The notes beneath the pieces are model-generated. The model was not told the origin of the DNA and searched no databases. It was given only the letters and a program-made list of their open reading frames with translations. Below are positions 50,100 to 58,864 of a stretch of DNA of 64,000 nucleotides, piece by piece (position 1 is the stretch's first letter; each line of letters begins with the position of its first letter). The position numbers and the translations under genes are program-made. The DNA is from an uncultured Verrucomicrobiota bacterium. Its GTDB lineage: Bacteria; Verrucomicrobiota; Verrucomicrobiia; Chthoniobacterales; JACTMZ01. The stretch covers positions 1 to 64,000 of the forward strand of contig CAJBKE010000037.1 of NCBI GenBank assembly GCA_903953565.1. The letters are read 5' to 3'.

Positions 50100-50400
50100 T
50101 ACCTTGGATTTGAAATTCCAGATTGGAGATTTCAAGGCCGGAAGGTTTTTCTTTTCCACAAACATTGTCGGTGCTTTGTGAATAGGGCGCGAGTGGTGTG
50201 GACAAGTTGTTGTTCCACGTTGTTCCGCGGAAACCGTGCGCAGGGTGCCGACAATTTCTCACATCCGTAAACGGGCGTGGAACCTGCATGAATGCTGCGT
50301 GGAGCATGGATCGCGGAAGTTGTTCACAGCTTTATGATTGATGGTTTAGTTGGGCTCTAAGAATTCCCAAACATCAGAGTGTGTGAACAACATGCCTGCC
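50100..50400. other. oriC: candidate replication origin (DnaA-box-like cluster)
   Basis: Part of a 451-bp stretch with no gene (50050-50500). Within 240 bp it has TTTTCCACA (50152-50160), TGTGAATAG (50177-50185), TGTGGACAA (50197-50205), TTTCTCACA (50255-50263), TTGTTCACA (50320-50328) and TGTGAACAA (50382-50390). These are perfect or one-mismatch matches to TTWTNCACA on both strands. The stretch 50330-50380 is comparatively AT-rich. The parS-like cluster at mnmG is 8.5 kb away. Confidence 0.42.
50103..50135. repeat. ATTTGAAATTCCAGATTGGAGATTTC repeat type
   Basis: One of several short 'atttgaaatttgagatttcag' repeats that occur only in the right part of the window (also 50446, 53157, 54070, 56991, 58318). 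Confidence 0.5.
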
Positions 50401-50500
50401 GAGGCGGGCTTTAATTGGAAATTTGGCTGAGGGCCGTCTCGCCAGCGCTCGGCTCAAATTGGGGATTTCAGATGGAGGAGGTGGTAGTAAGATCGGATGG

Positions 50501-51583
50501 ATGAATTCTTTGTTTCCGCTTTTCGAGCCGTTGCGCGTGGGCGCGATGGAGGTGCCCAACCGCGTGTTCATGGCTCCCCTCACCCGGTGCCGGGCAGGAG
50601 CGGGGCATGTGCCGGGTGAGCTGATGGCGGAATACTACGCGCAGCGGGCCACGGCGGGGTTGATCATTGCCGAGGCGACGATGGCCATGGAGGGGAATTC
50701 GGCGTTTTATGCCGAGCCAGGAATCTACAGCGAGGCGCAGGTGGCGGGATGGAAACTGGTGACAGATGCGGTGCATGGCGCGGGCGGACGTATTTTCCTG
50801 CAGATCTGGCACGGGGGGCGGGCGTGTCATCCGTTGTTCAACAACGGTTCGCAGCCGGTGGCGCCGAGCGCGATTGCCATCACGAATGACGAAGTGCATA
50901 CGCCGGAGGGCAAGAAGCCGTATGTCGTGCCGCGGGAGTTGAGCGATGACGAGCTGCCGGGGATCGTCGCGGGATTCAAGAAGGCGGCGACAAACGCCAA
51001 GGCGGCGGGATTCGACGGCGTGGAGGTGCACGGCGCGAACGGGTATTTGCTCGATGAATTTCTGCGCGATGGAGCGAACAAACGGACGGGGCCCTATGGG
51101 GGTTCGCTGCCGAACCGCGCGCGTTTGCTGCTTGAGGTGATCGAGGCGGCTGCGGGTGTGTGGGGTGCGGACCGGGTCGGTGTGCGCAATTCGCCGTTGA
51201 ACAGTTTCAACAGCATGAGCGACGGCGACCCGATCAGATTGGTGACATGGCTTGGGGAAAAGCTGAGCGGTTACGGGCTGGCTTATTGGCACATGATGCG
51301 TGCGGATTTTCTGGGTCAGCAAAGTGGTGATGTGATGACCGCGGCGCGCGCTGCGTATCGAGGGGTGCTGGTCGGCAATATGGGGTATTCAGCCCAGGAA
51401 GCAGCCGAGGCGATTGCTGCGAAGAAGCTCGATGCGGTGGCTTTCGGGACGCCGTTTTTGGCGAATCCGGATTTGCCGGCGCGGGTTAAGGCCGGTGCGG
51501 CACTGAATGCGCCGGACGCGGCGACGTTTTATTCGCCGGGGGCGAAGGGGTATACGGATTATCCCGCGATGAACGCGGCATAA
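50501..51583 (+). CDS. Old-Yellow-Enzyme-family NADH:flavin oxidoreductase
   Basis: 360 residues. FMN barrel of the OYE type: LFEPLRVGAMEVPNRVFMAPLTRCRA, YAQRATAGLIIAEAT, QIWHGGRACHP, GFDGVEVHGANGYLLDEFLRDGANKRTGPYGGSLPNRARLLLEV, VLVGNMGYSAQEA, FGTPFLANPDLP. It reduces activated C=C bonds (NemA-like); natural substrate unknown. ATG 50501 is preferred; the frame is open 78 nt upstream. Confidence 0.93.
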   Translation: MNSLFPLFEPLRVGAMEVPNRVFMAPLTRCRAGAGHVPGELMAEYYAQRATAGLIIAEATMAMEGNSAFYAEPGIYSEAQVAGWKLVTDAVHGAGGRIFLQIWHGGRACHPLFNNGSQPVAPSAIAITNDEVHTPEGKKPYVVPRELSDDELPGIVAGFKKAATNAKAAGFDGVEVHGANGYLLDEFLRDGANKRTGPYGGSLPNRARLLLEVIEAAAGVWGADRVGVRNSPLNSFNSMSDGDPIRLVTWLGEKLSGYGLAYWHMMRADFLGQQSGDVMTAARAAYRGVLVGNMGYSAQEAAEAIAAKKLDAVAFGTPFLANPDLPARVKAGAALNAPDAATFYSPGAKGYTDYPAMNAA

Positions 51584-51599
51584 TCCGATTAAGATTTGG

Positions 51600-51669
51600 T
51601 GTAGCGGCGCTCTATGAGCGTCGGTGCATAAATGAAAACAGGGTCCGACGGTCACAGACCGCCGCTACA
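51600..51669. repeat. TGTAGCGGCG palindromic repeat, full copy
   Basis: TGTAGCGGCGCTC...GACCGCCGCTACA, 70 bp, between the convergent reductase and lpdA genes; possibly a bidirectional terminator. Confidence 0.7.
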
Positions 51670-51679
51670 ACTAGGCGGA

Positions 51680-53056
51680 CTAAATATGGATCGCGTGGCC
51701 GCGGGATTGTTCGGCGGCTTCGTGGATGGATTCGCTCAGCGTGGGGTGCGCGTGGATGGTGGCGATGAGTTCCTCGTGGGTGGCCTCCATTTCGATGGCG
51801 AGTCCGAGCTCGGCGATCATTTCCGTGGCGTGGGCGCCGATGATATGCGCGCCGAGGATTTCGCCATGCGGTTCGCCGAAGATGATCTTCACAAAGCCTT
51901 CGCTTTCGCCGACGGCCAAGGCTTTGCCGCTGGCCATGAAGGGGAATTTGCCGACTTTGTATTTGAGGCCTTTTTCCTTCGCGGCGCGTTCGGTCAGTCC
52001 GACGCTGGCCACTTGCGGTTCGCAGTAGGTGCAGCCGGGGAAGACGGTAACTTTTCGCGGTGATTTGCCGGCGAACATGCCTTCGACGGCCTGGATGGCT
52101 TCGAAGCTGGCCACGTGGGCGAGCCACGGGGGTCCGATGATGTCGCCCGCGGCGAAGACGCCTTTGACCGAGGTTTCGTAGCGGTCGTTGGTCTGGATCC
52201 AGCCTTTCGGGTCGAGGTTGACCTTGAGTCCTTCGGGCATGAGCGGGGCGACGCCGATGGCGACGAGCGCAATAGGTGCCTCGAGGGTTTCGTTGGCTTT
52301 TCCGCTGACGGTCAGTTTGACCCCTTTGTGGGTGGACTCGGCTTTTTCCACTTTGGTGCCGGTTAGGAGACGGATGCCTTGTTTGGTCAGGGATTTTTCC
52401 AGGGCGACGGAGACATCGGTGTCTTCGACCGGAAGGATGTTGGGCAGCATTTCGACCACGGTGACCTTCGTACCGAAGGCATTGAAGAAGTAGGCAAACT
52501 CGATGCCGATGGCGCCGGCGCCAATGATGATGATTTCCTTGGGCTGCTCGGGCAGAACCATGGCCTGCTTGCTGCCGATGACGCTTTTGCCGTTGAAGGG
52601 GAAGCCGGGCATTTCGCGCGAGACGACGCCGGTGGTGACGAGGATTTTCGACGACGTGTGCGTGGTCTTTTTGCCGTCCGCGTCGGTGACTTCGACGACA
52701 CCGGCTTTCGGGATGGCGGCAGTGCCGCGGATGTAATCGACTTTGTTCTTTTTGAAGAGCATTTCGATGCCGCCGGCCAGTTTGTCGGCCACGCCGCGGC
52801 TGCGGCTAATGACTTTGGGCCAATCGAAGGAAAGTTTGTCGAAGGTCATGCCGAAGTCGCCGGCATGTTTGGACATCAATTGGTAGAGTTCGGCGTTGCG
52901 GAGGAGAGATTTGGTCGGGATGCAACCCCAGTTGAGGCAGGTGCCACCGGCGCGTTCCATTTCGACGCAGGCCACTTTTTTGCCGAGTTGCGCGGCGCGG
53001 ATCGCGCCGACATATCCGGCGGGTCCGCCGCCGACCACGATGAGATCGTATGCCAT
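51680..53056 (-). CDS. lpdA: dihydrolipoamide dehydrogenase
   Basis: 458 residues. FAD motif VVGGGPAGYVGAIRAAQLG, redox disulfide GGTCLNWGCIPTKSLL, NAD motif IIIGAGAIGIEFAYFFNAFG, VFAAGDI, and the C-terminal HAHPTLSE with the catalytic His-Glu pair. It is the E3 subunit of the pyruvate dehydrogenase complex, reoxidising the lipoyl groups of PdhC. It is separated from pdhABC by mutM and rluE. Confidence 0.96.
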   Translation of the reverse strand: MAYDLIVVGGGPAGYVGAIRAAQLGKKVACVEMERAGGTCLNWGCIPTKSLLRNAELYQLMSKHAGDFGMTFDKLSFDWPKVISRSRGVADKLAGGIEMLFKKNKVDYIRGTAAIPKAGVVEVTDADGKKTTHTSSKILVTTGVVSREMPGFPFNGKSVIGSKQAMVLPEQPKEIIIIGAGAIGIEFAYFFNAFGTKVTVVEMLPNILPVEDTDVSVALEKSLTKQGIRLLTGTKVEKAESTHKGVKLTVSGKANETLEAPIALVAIGVAPLMPEGLKVNLDPKGWIQTNDRYETSVKGVFAAGDIIGPPWLAHVASFEAIQAVEGMFAGKSPRKVTVFPGCTYCEPQVASVGLTERAAKEKGLKYKVGKFPFMASGKALAVGESEGFVKIIFGEPHGEILGAHIIGAHATEMIAELGLAIEMEATHEELIATIHAHPTLSESIHEAAEQSRGHAIHI

Positions 53057-53156
53057 AGCCCTCCATCTTGGGGGATTTTCGGGTGGGATTGAAGCAGATT
53101 AAAGCTGGCGGGGAGGTAGGGATGAGACTTGAGTTGGAGACCTGAGTGAAGGGGCA

Positions 53157-53232
53157 GGATTGGAAATTTGAGATTTCAGAAAATATCGATCGAAGCGGCG
53201 GTGTGGATTTCAGATTGGAGATTTGAGCTTCC
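53157..53232. repeat. ATTTGAGATTTCAG repeat cluster
   Basis: Two blocks, 'ttggaaatttgagatttcagaa' and 'tggatttcagattggagatttgagc', flank a short non-repetitive segment upstream of mutM. No gene in 53057-53251. Confidence 0.5.
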
Positions 53233-53251
53233 AAACAGATAGAAAGAAGGC

Positions 53252-54043
53252 ATGCCGGAGCTTGCCGAGGTGGCTTTTTATTCCAAGAAATGGGCGCCGG
53301 GGCTGGGCGACCGGGTGGTCGAGGTGATTTGCCGGGAGCGGGCGCGGATCTACCGGACAGCCGAGCCGGGAACAATCCGGCGGGGGTTGAAAGGGAAGAA
53401 ACTTACGGGCATCGAGACCAAGGGGAAGCAAATGCGGTTCGTGTTCGAGGAGGCCAGCCTCGGGCTCCACCTCGGGATGACGGGAAAGCTTTTGGTCAAA
53501 GGCAAGGAGCACGAGCCCGGGCGTCATGATCATTTGGTCATCCGGCAGACAAAACGTTCGCTGGTTTTTCGCGATGCGCGGATGTTTGGTGCGCTGAAGT
53601 TCGATTCATCGGCCGAGCCCGATTGGTGGGTGAAGCTGCCGCCGGAAGTGGTGTCACGCTCGTTCACGCTCAAGGCGGTGAGCGAATATTTGCGGCGGCG
53701 CAAGGGTAGTCCGCTCAAGGCGGTGCTGCTACAGCAGGAGCGCTTTCCGGGCGTGGGGAATTGGATGGCGGATGAAATTCTTTGGCGTTGCCGGCTGCAT
53801 CCCGGACGTAGGGCGGGAACGCTGGGTGATGACGAGGTGGAAATTTTCTTTCGGGAAACGAAACAGCTTTGCCGCGATGCGCTGCGGATTATCGGGACGA
53901 AATACGGGCGTCCCCCAGCCTCTTGGCTGTTCCGCCATCGTTGGCGGCGCGGAGGTAAATGTCCGTGTGATGGTGCAATGCTCGAGCGCGCGACGATCGG
54001 CGGTCGGACGACGGCGTGGTGTCCGAAGTGTCAAAGAGAGTGA
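53252..54043 (+). CDS. mutM: formamidopyrimidine-DNA glycosylase
   Basis: 263 residues. The catalytic N-terminal Pro2-Glu3 is present (MPELAEVAFY; the usual Pro5 is Ala). LHLGMTGKLLVKG, the H2TH region (VLLQQERFPGVGNWMADEILWRCRLHP) and a C-terminal zinc finger (CPCDGAMLERATIGGRTTAWCPKCQ) follow. It removes oxidised purines such as 8-oxoguanine and nicks the backbone. Confidence 0.93.
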   Translation: MPELAEVAFYSKKWAPGLGDRVVEVICRERARIYRTAEPGTIRRGLKGKKLTGIETKGKQMRFVFEEASLGLHLGMTGKLLVKGKEHEPGRHDHLVIRQTKRSLVFRDARMFGALKFDSSAEPDWWVKLPPEVVSRSFTLKAVSEYLRRRKGSPLKAVLLQQERFPGVGNWMADEILWRCRLHPGRRAGTLGDDEVEIFFRETKQLCRDALRIIGTKYGRPPASWLFRHRWRRGGKCPCDGAMLERATIGGRTTAWCPKCQRE

Positions 54044-54069
54044 GCAGAGGGAAACGAAGTAACGAAGAA

Positions 54070-54101
54070 TTTCAGATTTGAAATTGGAGATTTCAGAGGA
54101 T
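54070..54101. repeat. ATTTGAAATTGGAGATTTCAG repeat
   Basis: Short copy of the same repeat type between mutM and the convergent rluE; no gene. Confidence 0.45.
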
Positions 54102-54650
54102 TTTGGAGCGGTCGGATTCAGTGAGTTTGCGCCAGTGGCCGGGGGTGAGGTCTGAGGGGAGATGGAATTGACCGATGACTACTCGGAGGAGGCGGAGAGT
54201 TGGGAAGCCGACAGCGGCGGTCATTTTGCGGACTTGGCGGTTACGGCCTTCGTGAAGGGTGAGTTCGAGCCAGCTGGTGGGGATGTTTTGACGGTGGCGG
54301 ATGGGAGGGTCGCGGGGAGGAAGGTCGGGGTGGATGCGCTTGGCTTCGGCAGGCAGTGTCATTTTGCCTTCGATGACGACACCCGCGCGCAGTTTTTGCA
54401 GCGCTTCTTCGGTCACCTCACCCTCGACTTGCGCCCAATAAGTGCGGGGATGGGCGTTTTTTGGATCGAGAAGTTTGGTGTTTAGGCCGGGTTCGTCGGA
54501 GAGAAGGAGAAGGCCTTCGCTGTCGCGGTCGAGGCGGCCGAGGGGGTAGACGCCGGGGGGAAGTTGGAATTCGGACAGGGTGCGCTGTCCGGGGTGGTCC
54601 GGCGTGAATTGCGAGAGGACGCCGTAGGGTTTGTTGAGGGCGAGGAGCAT
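54093..54650 (-). CDS. rluE: RluE-type 23S rRNA pseudouridine synthase
   Basis: 185 residues from ATG 54650 ([16 protein letters not shown]). RsuA-family motif [19 protein letters not shown] with the catalytic Asp, and [26 protein letters not shown]. No S4 domain, as in RluE. It follows pdhC by 43 bp and may be expressed with pdhABC. Confidence 0.93.
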   Translation of the reverse strand: MLLALNKPYGVLSQFTPDHPGQRTLSEFQLPPGVYPLGRLDRDSEGLLLLSDEPGLNTKLLDPKNAHPRTYWAQVEGEVTEEALQKLRAGVVIEGKMTLPAEAKRIHPDLPPRDPPIRHRQNIPTSWLELTLHEGRNRQVRKMTAAVGFPTLRLLRVVIGQFHLPSDLTPGHWRKLTESDRSKIL

Positions 54651-54652
54651 GA

Positions 54653-54682
54653 ATGCTCCGGCGGTCACAGGCCGCCGCTACA
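54653..54682. repeat. TGTAGCGGCG repeat, half copy
   Basis: CCGGCGGTCACAGGCCGCCGCTACA, one arm of the family with its own internal dyad, between pdhC and rluE. Confidence 0.5.
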
Positions 54683-54693
54683 AGCAGACGATG

Positions 54694-55938
54694 TCAGAGC
54701 AGGAGCAGCGCCGGTTTTTCGACGTAGCGGCGGAGGGCGTTCATGTATTCCGCACCTACGGCGCCGTCGATAACTCTGTGGTCACCGCTGCCGGAGATGA
54801 CGAGGCGATGGCCTACGACGATTTGGTCGTGTTCGTTGACCACCGGTTGTTTGGTGATGGCGCCGACGCCGAGAATGAAGGACTGCGGCGGATTGATGAT
54901 GGCGAGGAAGCTATCGATGCCGTAGCCGCCGAGGCTGGAAAGGGTGATGGTGCCGCCCTGGTATTCCTCGGGTTTGAGTTTTTTGCCGCGGGCTTTCGCC
55001 GCGAGGTCTTTCATCGCGATGCTGATTTCGCGCAGTGTGAGGGAGTTGGCTTTTTTGATCACCGGCGTGATGAGTCCGTCCTCGATGGCCACGGCAACGG
55101 CGAGATTGATGTCCGCGTATTCGATGATGGTATCGCCGTCATAGGCCGCGTTGATCTTTGGAACTTCGGCGGCGGCGCGGGCGGTAGCGAGGAGGATGAA
55201 GTCGTTGACGGTGAGTTTTTGTCCGCCGTCCTTTTCGGCCATGGCATTGAGCTCCTTGCGCAGGGCCATGAGCGGTCCGCCGTCCATCGAGACACTGAGA
55301 TAGAAATGCGGAATCTGGGTTTTGCTGGCGAGGAGACGTTCGGCGATCGTCTTGCGCATGCCGGTGAGGGCAATACTCTTCTCTTCGCCGGCGATGCCGT
55401 GGGCGGCGCGAATAGCCGGCGCAGCGGAGGCAGTTCCCCCACCCCCACCAACGGGCGCGGATTCGACATCCTTCTTCACGATGCGTCCGGCGGGACCGGT
55501 GCCGGTGAGGGTGGAAAGATTGACTCCGCGGGTGACGGCGATTTTACGGGCGAGCGGGGAGGCTTTGATGCGTCCGGTGGCGGCAGGCGCGGCGGCGCGG
55601 GGTGCGGGGGCAACGGGAGTTTTGCCAGCAGGTGCGGTGGCTTTGGGTTTGTCCGGTGTTGCCGCGGCGGGTGTCGGTGAGGCCGCGGTGTCGGCGCTTT
55701 CGCCATCGGCGAGAATGAGGGCGATTTTGTCGCCGACTTTGATGATGCCGCCTTCTTCGACGTAGAGTTCGGTCAGTTTGCCTTCGTCGAAGGACTCCAT
55801 TTCCATCGTCGCCTTGTCGGTTTCAACTTCGGCCAAGATGTCGCCGACTTCGACGTTGTCACCGGCTTTTTTGCGCCATTTGACGAGGGTGCCCTCGAGC
55901 ATGGTGTCGCTCAGTTTGGGCATGGTGACGATAGGCAT
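54694..55938 (-). CDS. pdhC: pyruvate dehydrogenase E2 (dihydrolipoamide acetyltransferase)
   Basis: 414 residues. One lipoyl domain with DKATMEMESF (lipoyl Lys in ETDKATM, ~43), an Ala/Pro linker, a peripheral-subunit-binding domain (SPLARKIAVTRGVNLSTLTGTGPAGRI) and the catalytic acetyltransferase core ending GDHRVIDGAVGAEYM (His and Asp of the active site). Mitochondrial-type E2 matching separate E1-alpha/E1-beta. The lipoyl, E3-binding and core order is complete. Confidence 0.95.
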   Translation of the reverse strand: MPIVTMPKLSDTMLEGTLVKWRKKAGDNVEVGDILAEVETDKATMEMESFDEGKLTELYVEEGGIIKVGDKIALILADGESADTAASPTPAAATPDKPKATAPAGKTPVAPAPRAAAPAATGRIKASPLARKIAVTRGVNLSTLTGTGPAGRIVKKDVESAPVGGGGGTASAAPAIRAAHGIAGEEKSIALTGMRKTIAERLLASKTQIPHFYLSVSMDGGPLMALRKELNAMAEKDGGQKLTVNDFILLATARAAAEVPKINAAYDGDTIIEYADINLAVAVAIEDGLITPVIKKANSLTLREISIAMKDLAAKARGKKLKPEEYQGGTITLSSLGGYGIDSFLAIINPPQSFILGVGAITKQPVVNEHDQIVVGHRLVISGSGDHRVIDGAVGAEYMNALRRYVEKPALLLL

Positions 55939-56005
55939 GGGACGAAGTGAAAAGTTAAAAGTTGGAAGTTAAAAGTGGAATTCGACGCGGACCGGGGCCC
56001 GCGGA

Positions 56006-56983
56006 TCAGCTGCAGACGGCGAGGACTTTTTGGATGATGCGGTCGGCGGTGGGGAGTTGCTGGATTTCGAGAGGTGGACTGTAGATAGCGGGGGCGTCGA
56101 GCGAGCAGACGCGTTGCACGGGAGCGTCGAGATCGTCGAACGCTTTTTCCTGGATCATGGTGGCGATTTGCGCGGAGACGCCGCAGAAGGGTTTGTTTTC
56201 GTCCACGAGGACGGCGCGGTGGGTTTTGCGCACGCTATCGAGAACGGTTTCCTCGTCGAGCGGTCGGATGCTGCGAAGGTCGACGACTTCGGCGGAGATA
56301 TTGAATTCTTCGTGGAGGCGGTGGGCGGCAGCGAGGCAGGTGAGGACGGCGCGTCCGTGGGCGATGAGCGAGACGTCGGTGCCCTCGCGTTTGACGTCGG
56401 CCACACCGATGGGAATGACATAGTCGCCTTCGGGCACTTCGCCTTGGTCGCCGTAGAGGAGGGTGTTTTCCATGACGCAGACGGGGTCGTTGTCGCGGAT
56501 GGCGGCTTTCATCAGGCCCTTGGCGTCGGCCGGGGTGGCGGGGCAGACGACTTTGAGTCCGGGTGTGTTGGCCAGGAAATTTTCCGGCGTGTGAGAGTGG
56601 GTGGCGCCGACATTGGTGCCGCCGTTGGCCGGTCCGCGGATGACGAGCGGGCAGTTGATCAGTCCGCCCGACATGTAGCGCACGCAACCGGCGTTGTTGA
56701 TGATCTGGTCGTAGGCGACGTAGGCAAAGCTCCAGAACATGAGTTCCATGACGGGACGCAGGCCCATCATGGCTGCCCCCACCCCGAGGCCGATGAAGCC
56801 GGCTTCGCTGATCGGAGTGTCGATGACGCGTTTGTCACCGAAGCGTTTCCATAGGCCCTCGGTGATTTTGTAGGCGCCATTGTATTCGGCGACCTCCTCG
56901 CCCATGAGGAAGACGGATTCGTCGCGCTCGAGTTCTTCGGCGAGGGCGTCGTTGAGGGCTTGGCGGTAGGTAATGACGGGCAC
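56006..56983 (-). CDS. pdhB: pyruvate dehydrogenase E1 beta
   Basis: 325 residues. ITYRQALNDALAEELERDESVFLMGEEVAEYNGAYKITEGL, DTPISEAGFIGLGVGAAMMGLRPV, and the C-terminal transketolase-like VVDLRSIRPLDEETVLDSVRKTHRAVLVDE. It forms the thiamine diphosphate site with PdhA. Middle gene of pdhABC. Confidence 0.96.
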   Translation of the reverse strand: MPVITYRQALNDALAEELERDESVFLMGEEVAEYNGAYKITEGLWKRFGDKRVIDTPISEAGFIGLGVGAAMMGLRPVMELMFWSFAYVAYDQIINNAGCVRYMSGGLINCPLVIRGPANGGTNVGATHSHTPENFLANTPGLKVVCPATPADAKGLMKAAIRDNDPVCVMENTLLYGDQGEVPEGDYVIPIGVADVKREGTDVSLIAHGRAVLTCLAAAHRLHEEFNISAEVVDLRSIRPLDEETVLDSVRKTHRAVLVDENKPFCGVSAQIATMIQEKAFDDLDAPVQRVCSLDAPAIYSPPLEIQQLPTADRIIQKVLAVCS

Positions 56984-56990
56984 GGCGGAG

Positions 56991-57029
56991 AGATTACAGA
57001 TTTGAAATTTGAGATTTCAGATGATTTCA
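56991..57029. repeat. ATTTGAAATTTGAGATTTCAG repeat
   Basis: Occupies most of the pdhA-pdhB spacer. It includes 'agatttgaaatttgagatttcag' words; no promoter is apparent. Confidence 0.5.
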
Positions 57030-57038
57030 GAGGGCGAA

Positions 57039-58139
57039 CTAGTCGTTGAAGAAGTGGCGGCCGGTTTGGCCTGACTCGGTGCCCATGTCGACTTCGTAGT
57101 AGATGTCGTCGAAGATGGATTCCAATTCGGGGAACGGGCTGTCTTCGGCGAATTGCACGGCTGCTGCGGCTTCTTTCTTGGCGGCGTCATCGAGTTTTTT
57201 GATGACGGCTTCGTCGGCGATCCCCTCTTCTTTCAGGCGATTCTCCCAGAGGTTGATGGGATCGTGGTTTTGTTTGTAGAACTCGATCTCTTCGGGCTTG
57301 CGGTATTTCTTGGCGTTGGCGTCGGCCACGGAGTGTCCGTAGTAACGGTATGTGTCGATCTCGAGGATGGCCGGCCGGCATTTTTCGTGGGCGCGTTGCA
57401 TGGCGTCCCAGGTTTTGGCGCGGACTTCGTAGAGGTTCTCGCCGTTGACGATGTCCCAATCCATGTCATAGCCGGTGGCCCGTTCGGCGAGGCAGGATTT
57501 GATGGCGGAGGAGCGGGCCAGACTGGTGCCCATGGAATACTGGTTGTTTTCGATGATGTAGACGACCGGGATGTCCCAGAGGGCGGCAATGTTGAGGGAC
57601 TCGTGGAAGACGCCCTGGTTGACCGCGCCGTCGCCGAGGTAGGTGAGGCAGCAGCCTTTGAGGCCTTTGTATTTCAAGGCGAAAGCGATACCGAGGCCGA
57701 GCGGGGTTTGTCCGGCGACGATGCCGTGTCCGCCCCAGAAGTTTTTGTCCGGTGCAAAGAAGTGCATCGAGCCCCCCTTCCCTTTCGAGCAGCCGGTGGC
57801 TTTGCCGAGGAGTTCCGCCATGCATTCGTTCATCGACATGCCGACGACGAGCGCGTGGCCGTGGTCGCGGTAGGCGGTGATGGCGTGGTCGTTTTCGCCC
57901 ATGAGCGCGAGGGTGCCGACGGCGACGGATTCTTGTCCGATGTACAGATGCAGGAAGCCGCCCATTTTCCCCTGCTGGTAGAGCTTGAGCGAGGCCTGCT
58001 CGAAGCGGCGGATGCGGAGCATGTCGGCAAGGAAGCCGAGTTTTTGCTTGGGGGTGAGGTCGGCGTTGATGGGGGCCTTGGCGTAGTCGACCGGACTCTT
58101 TCCGGTTTTTTTTGGCTTTTCGGCTCGGGTGACGCTCAC
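57039..58139 (-). CDS. pdhA: pyruvate dehydrogenase E1 alpha
   Basis: 366 residues. MLRIRRFEQASLKLYQQGKMGGFLHLYIGQE, GGSMHFF, the ThDP motif GDGAVNQGVFHESLNIAALWDIPVVYIIENNQYSMGT and the phosphoacceptor-loop-like TYRYYGHSVAD. It decarboxylates pyruvate and passes the acetyl group to PdhC. First gene of the operon. Confidence 0.96.
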   Translation of the reverse strand: MSVTRAEKPKKTGKSPVDYAKAPINADLTPKQKLGFLADMLRIRRFEQASLKLYQQGKMGGFLHLYIGQESVAVGTLALMGENDHAITAYRDHGHALVVGMSMNECMAELLGKATGCSKGKGGSMHFFAPDKNFWGGHGIVAGQTPLGLGIAFALKYKGLKGCCLTYLGDGAVNQGVFHESLNIAALWDIPVVYIIENNQYSMGTSLARSSAIKSCLAERATGYDMDWDIVNGENLYEVRAKTWDAMQRAHEKCRPAILEIDTYRYYGHSVADANAKKYRKPEEIEFYKQNHDPINLWENRLKEEGIADEAVIKKLDDAAKKEAAAAVQFAEDSPFPELESIFDDIYYEVDMGTESGQTGRHFFND

Positions 58140-58461
58140 GTTTGGGTAGATCGGATGTGTTTACGGGTTGCGGTTGGACCGTGGATGCGAACGGCGATTC
58201 GGCGCGTTCGCACGAAAGGGAAAGAGTGGGGAAATTTGCGCGTTTTGGCAAACCGAAATGGAGGGGGAAAGAGAAGGAGGAGACTTGAGTGAGAGGGTGT
58301 GGAGTGGGAGGAGTTGGGGACTGGAGATTTAAAATTTGAAGTTTAAGATGACAAAGGTTCGACTATGACATTCTTTGGCGGTCTTGCTTGCGGGTCGGGT
58401 TGGAATTAGGGTGGTGAATCCTTGGTGGCAATAGATAAGTCACTGAGCTTCAATATTTTAT
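58140..58461. other. gene-free spacer between divergent pdhA and cdd
   Basis: 322 bp without a gene. 58318-58350 is an 'agatttaaaatttgaagtttaag' repeat; the last 40 bp before cdd are AT-rich (caatattttatatgcaat) and probably hold the cdd promoter, though no clear -35/-10 pair can be fixed. Confidence 0.45.
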
Positions 58462-58863
58462 ATGCAATATACTGATCAACAACTAGTTACGCAAGCGATA
58501 GAGGTAGCAGGGCGGGCTTATGCGCCTTACTCGCGTTTTCATGTCGGGGCGGTGTTGGTCGGGAAGGACGGGCGGACGTTTGCCGGGTGCAATGTGGAGA
58601 ATATCAGCTATGGGCTGACCATTTGCGCAGAGCGCAATGCGGTCTTTGCGGCGGTGGCGGCGGGGTGTCGGGAGTTCGAGCGGATTGTCATTGTGGCGGA
58701 TACCGAGGTGCCCGCGTCGCCTTGCGGGGCTTGCCGGCAGGTGCTGGCGGAATTCAATCCGGACCTTGAGGTGGTGCTGTCGAATTTTCGGGGCTTGAGT
58801 GAGACGTTCCGGTTGTCGGAGTTACTCCCCCGCCCCACCGCCGGTATTTTGGATCGTCCCTGA
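58462..58863 (+). CDS. cdd: cytidine deaminase
   Basis: 133 residues, homotetrameric type. Zinc site: CAERNAV (Cys and catalytic Glu) and PCGACRQVL (two Cys); YAPYSRFHVGAVLVGKDGRTFAGCNVENISYG is the N-terminal signature. It deaminates cytidine and deoxycytidine. The first codons are unusually AT-rich for this window. The stop is directly followed by a parS-like site. Confidence 0.95.
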   Translation: MQYTDQQLVTQAIEVAGRAYAPYSRFHVGAVLVGKDGRTFAGCNVENISYGLTICAERNAVFAAVAAGCREFERIVIVADTEVPASPCGACRQVLAEFNPDLEVVLSNFRGLSETFRLSELLPRPTAGILDRP

Positions 58864-58864
58864 C

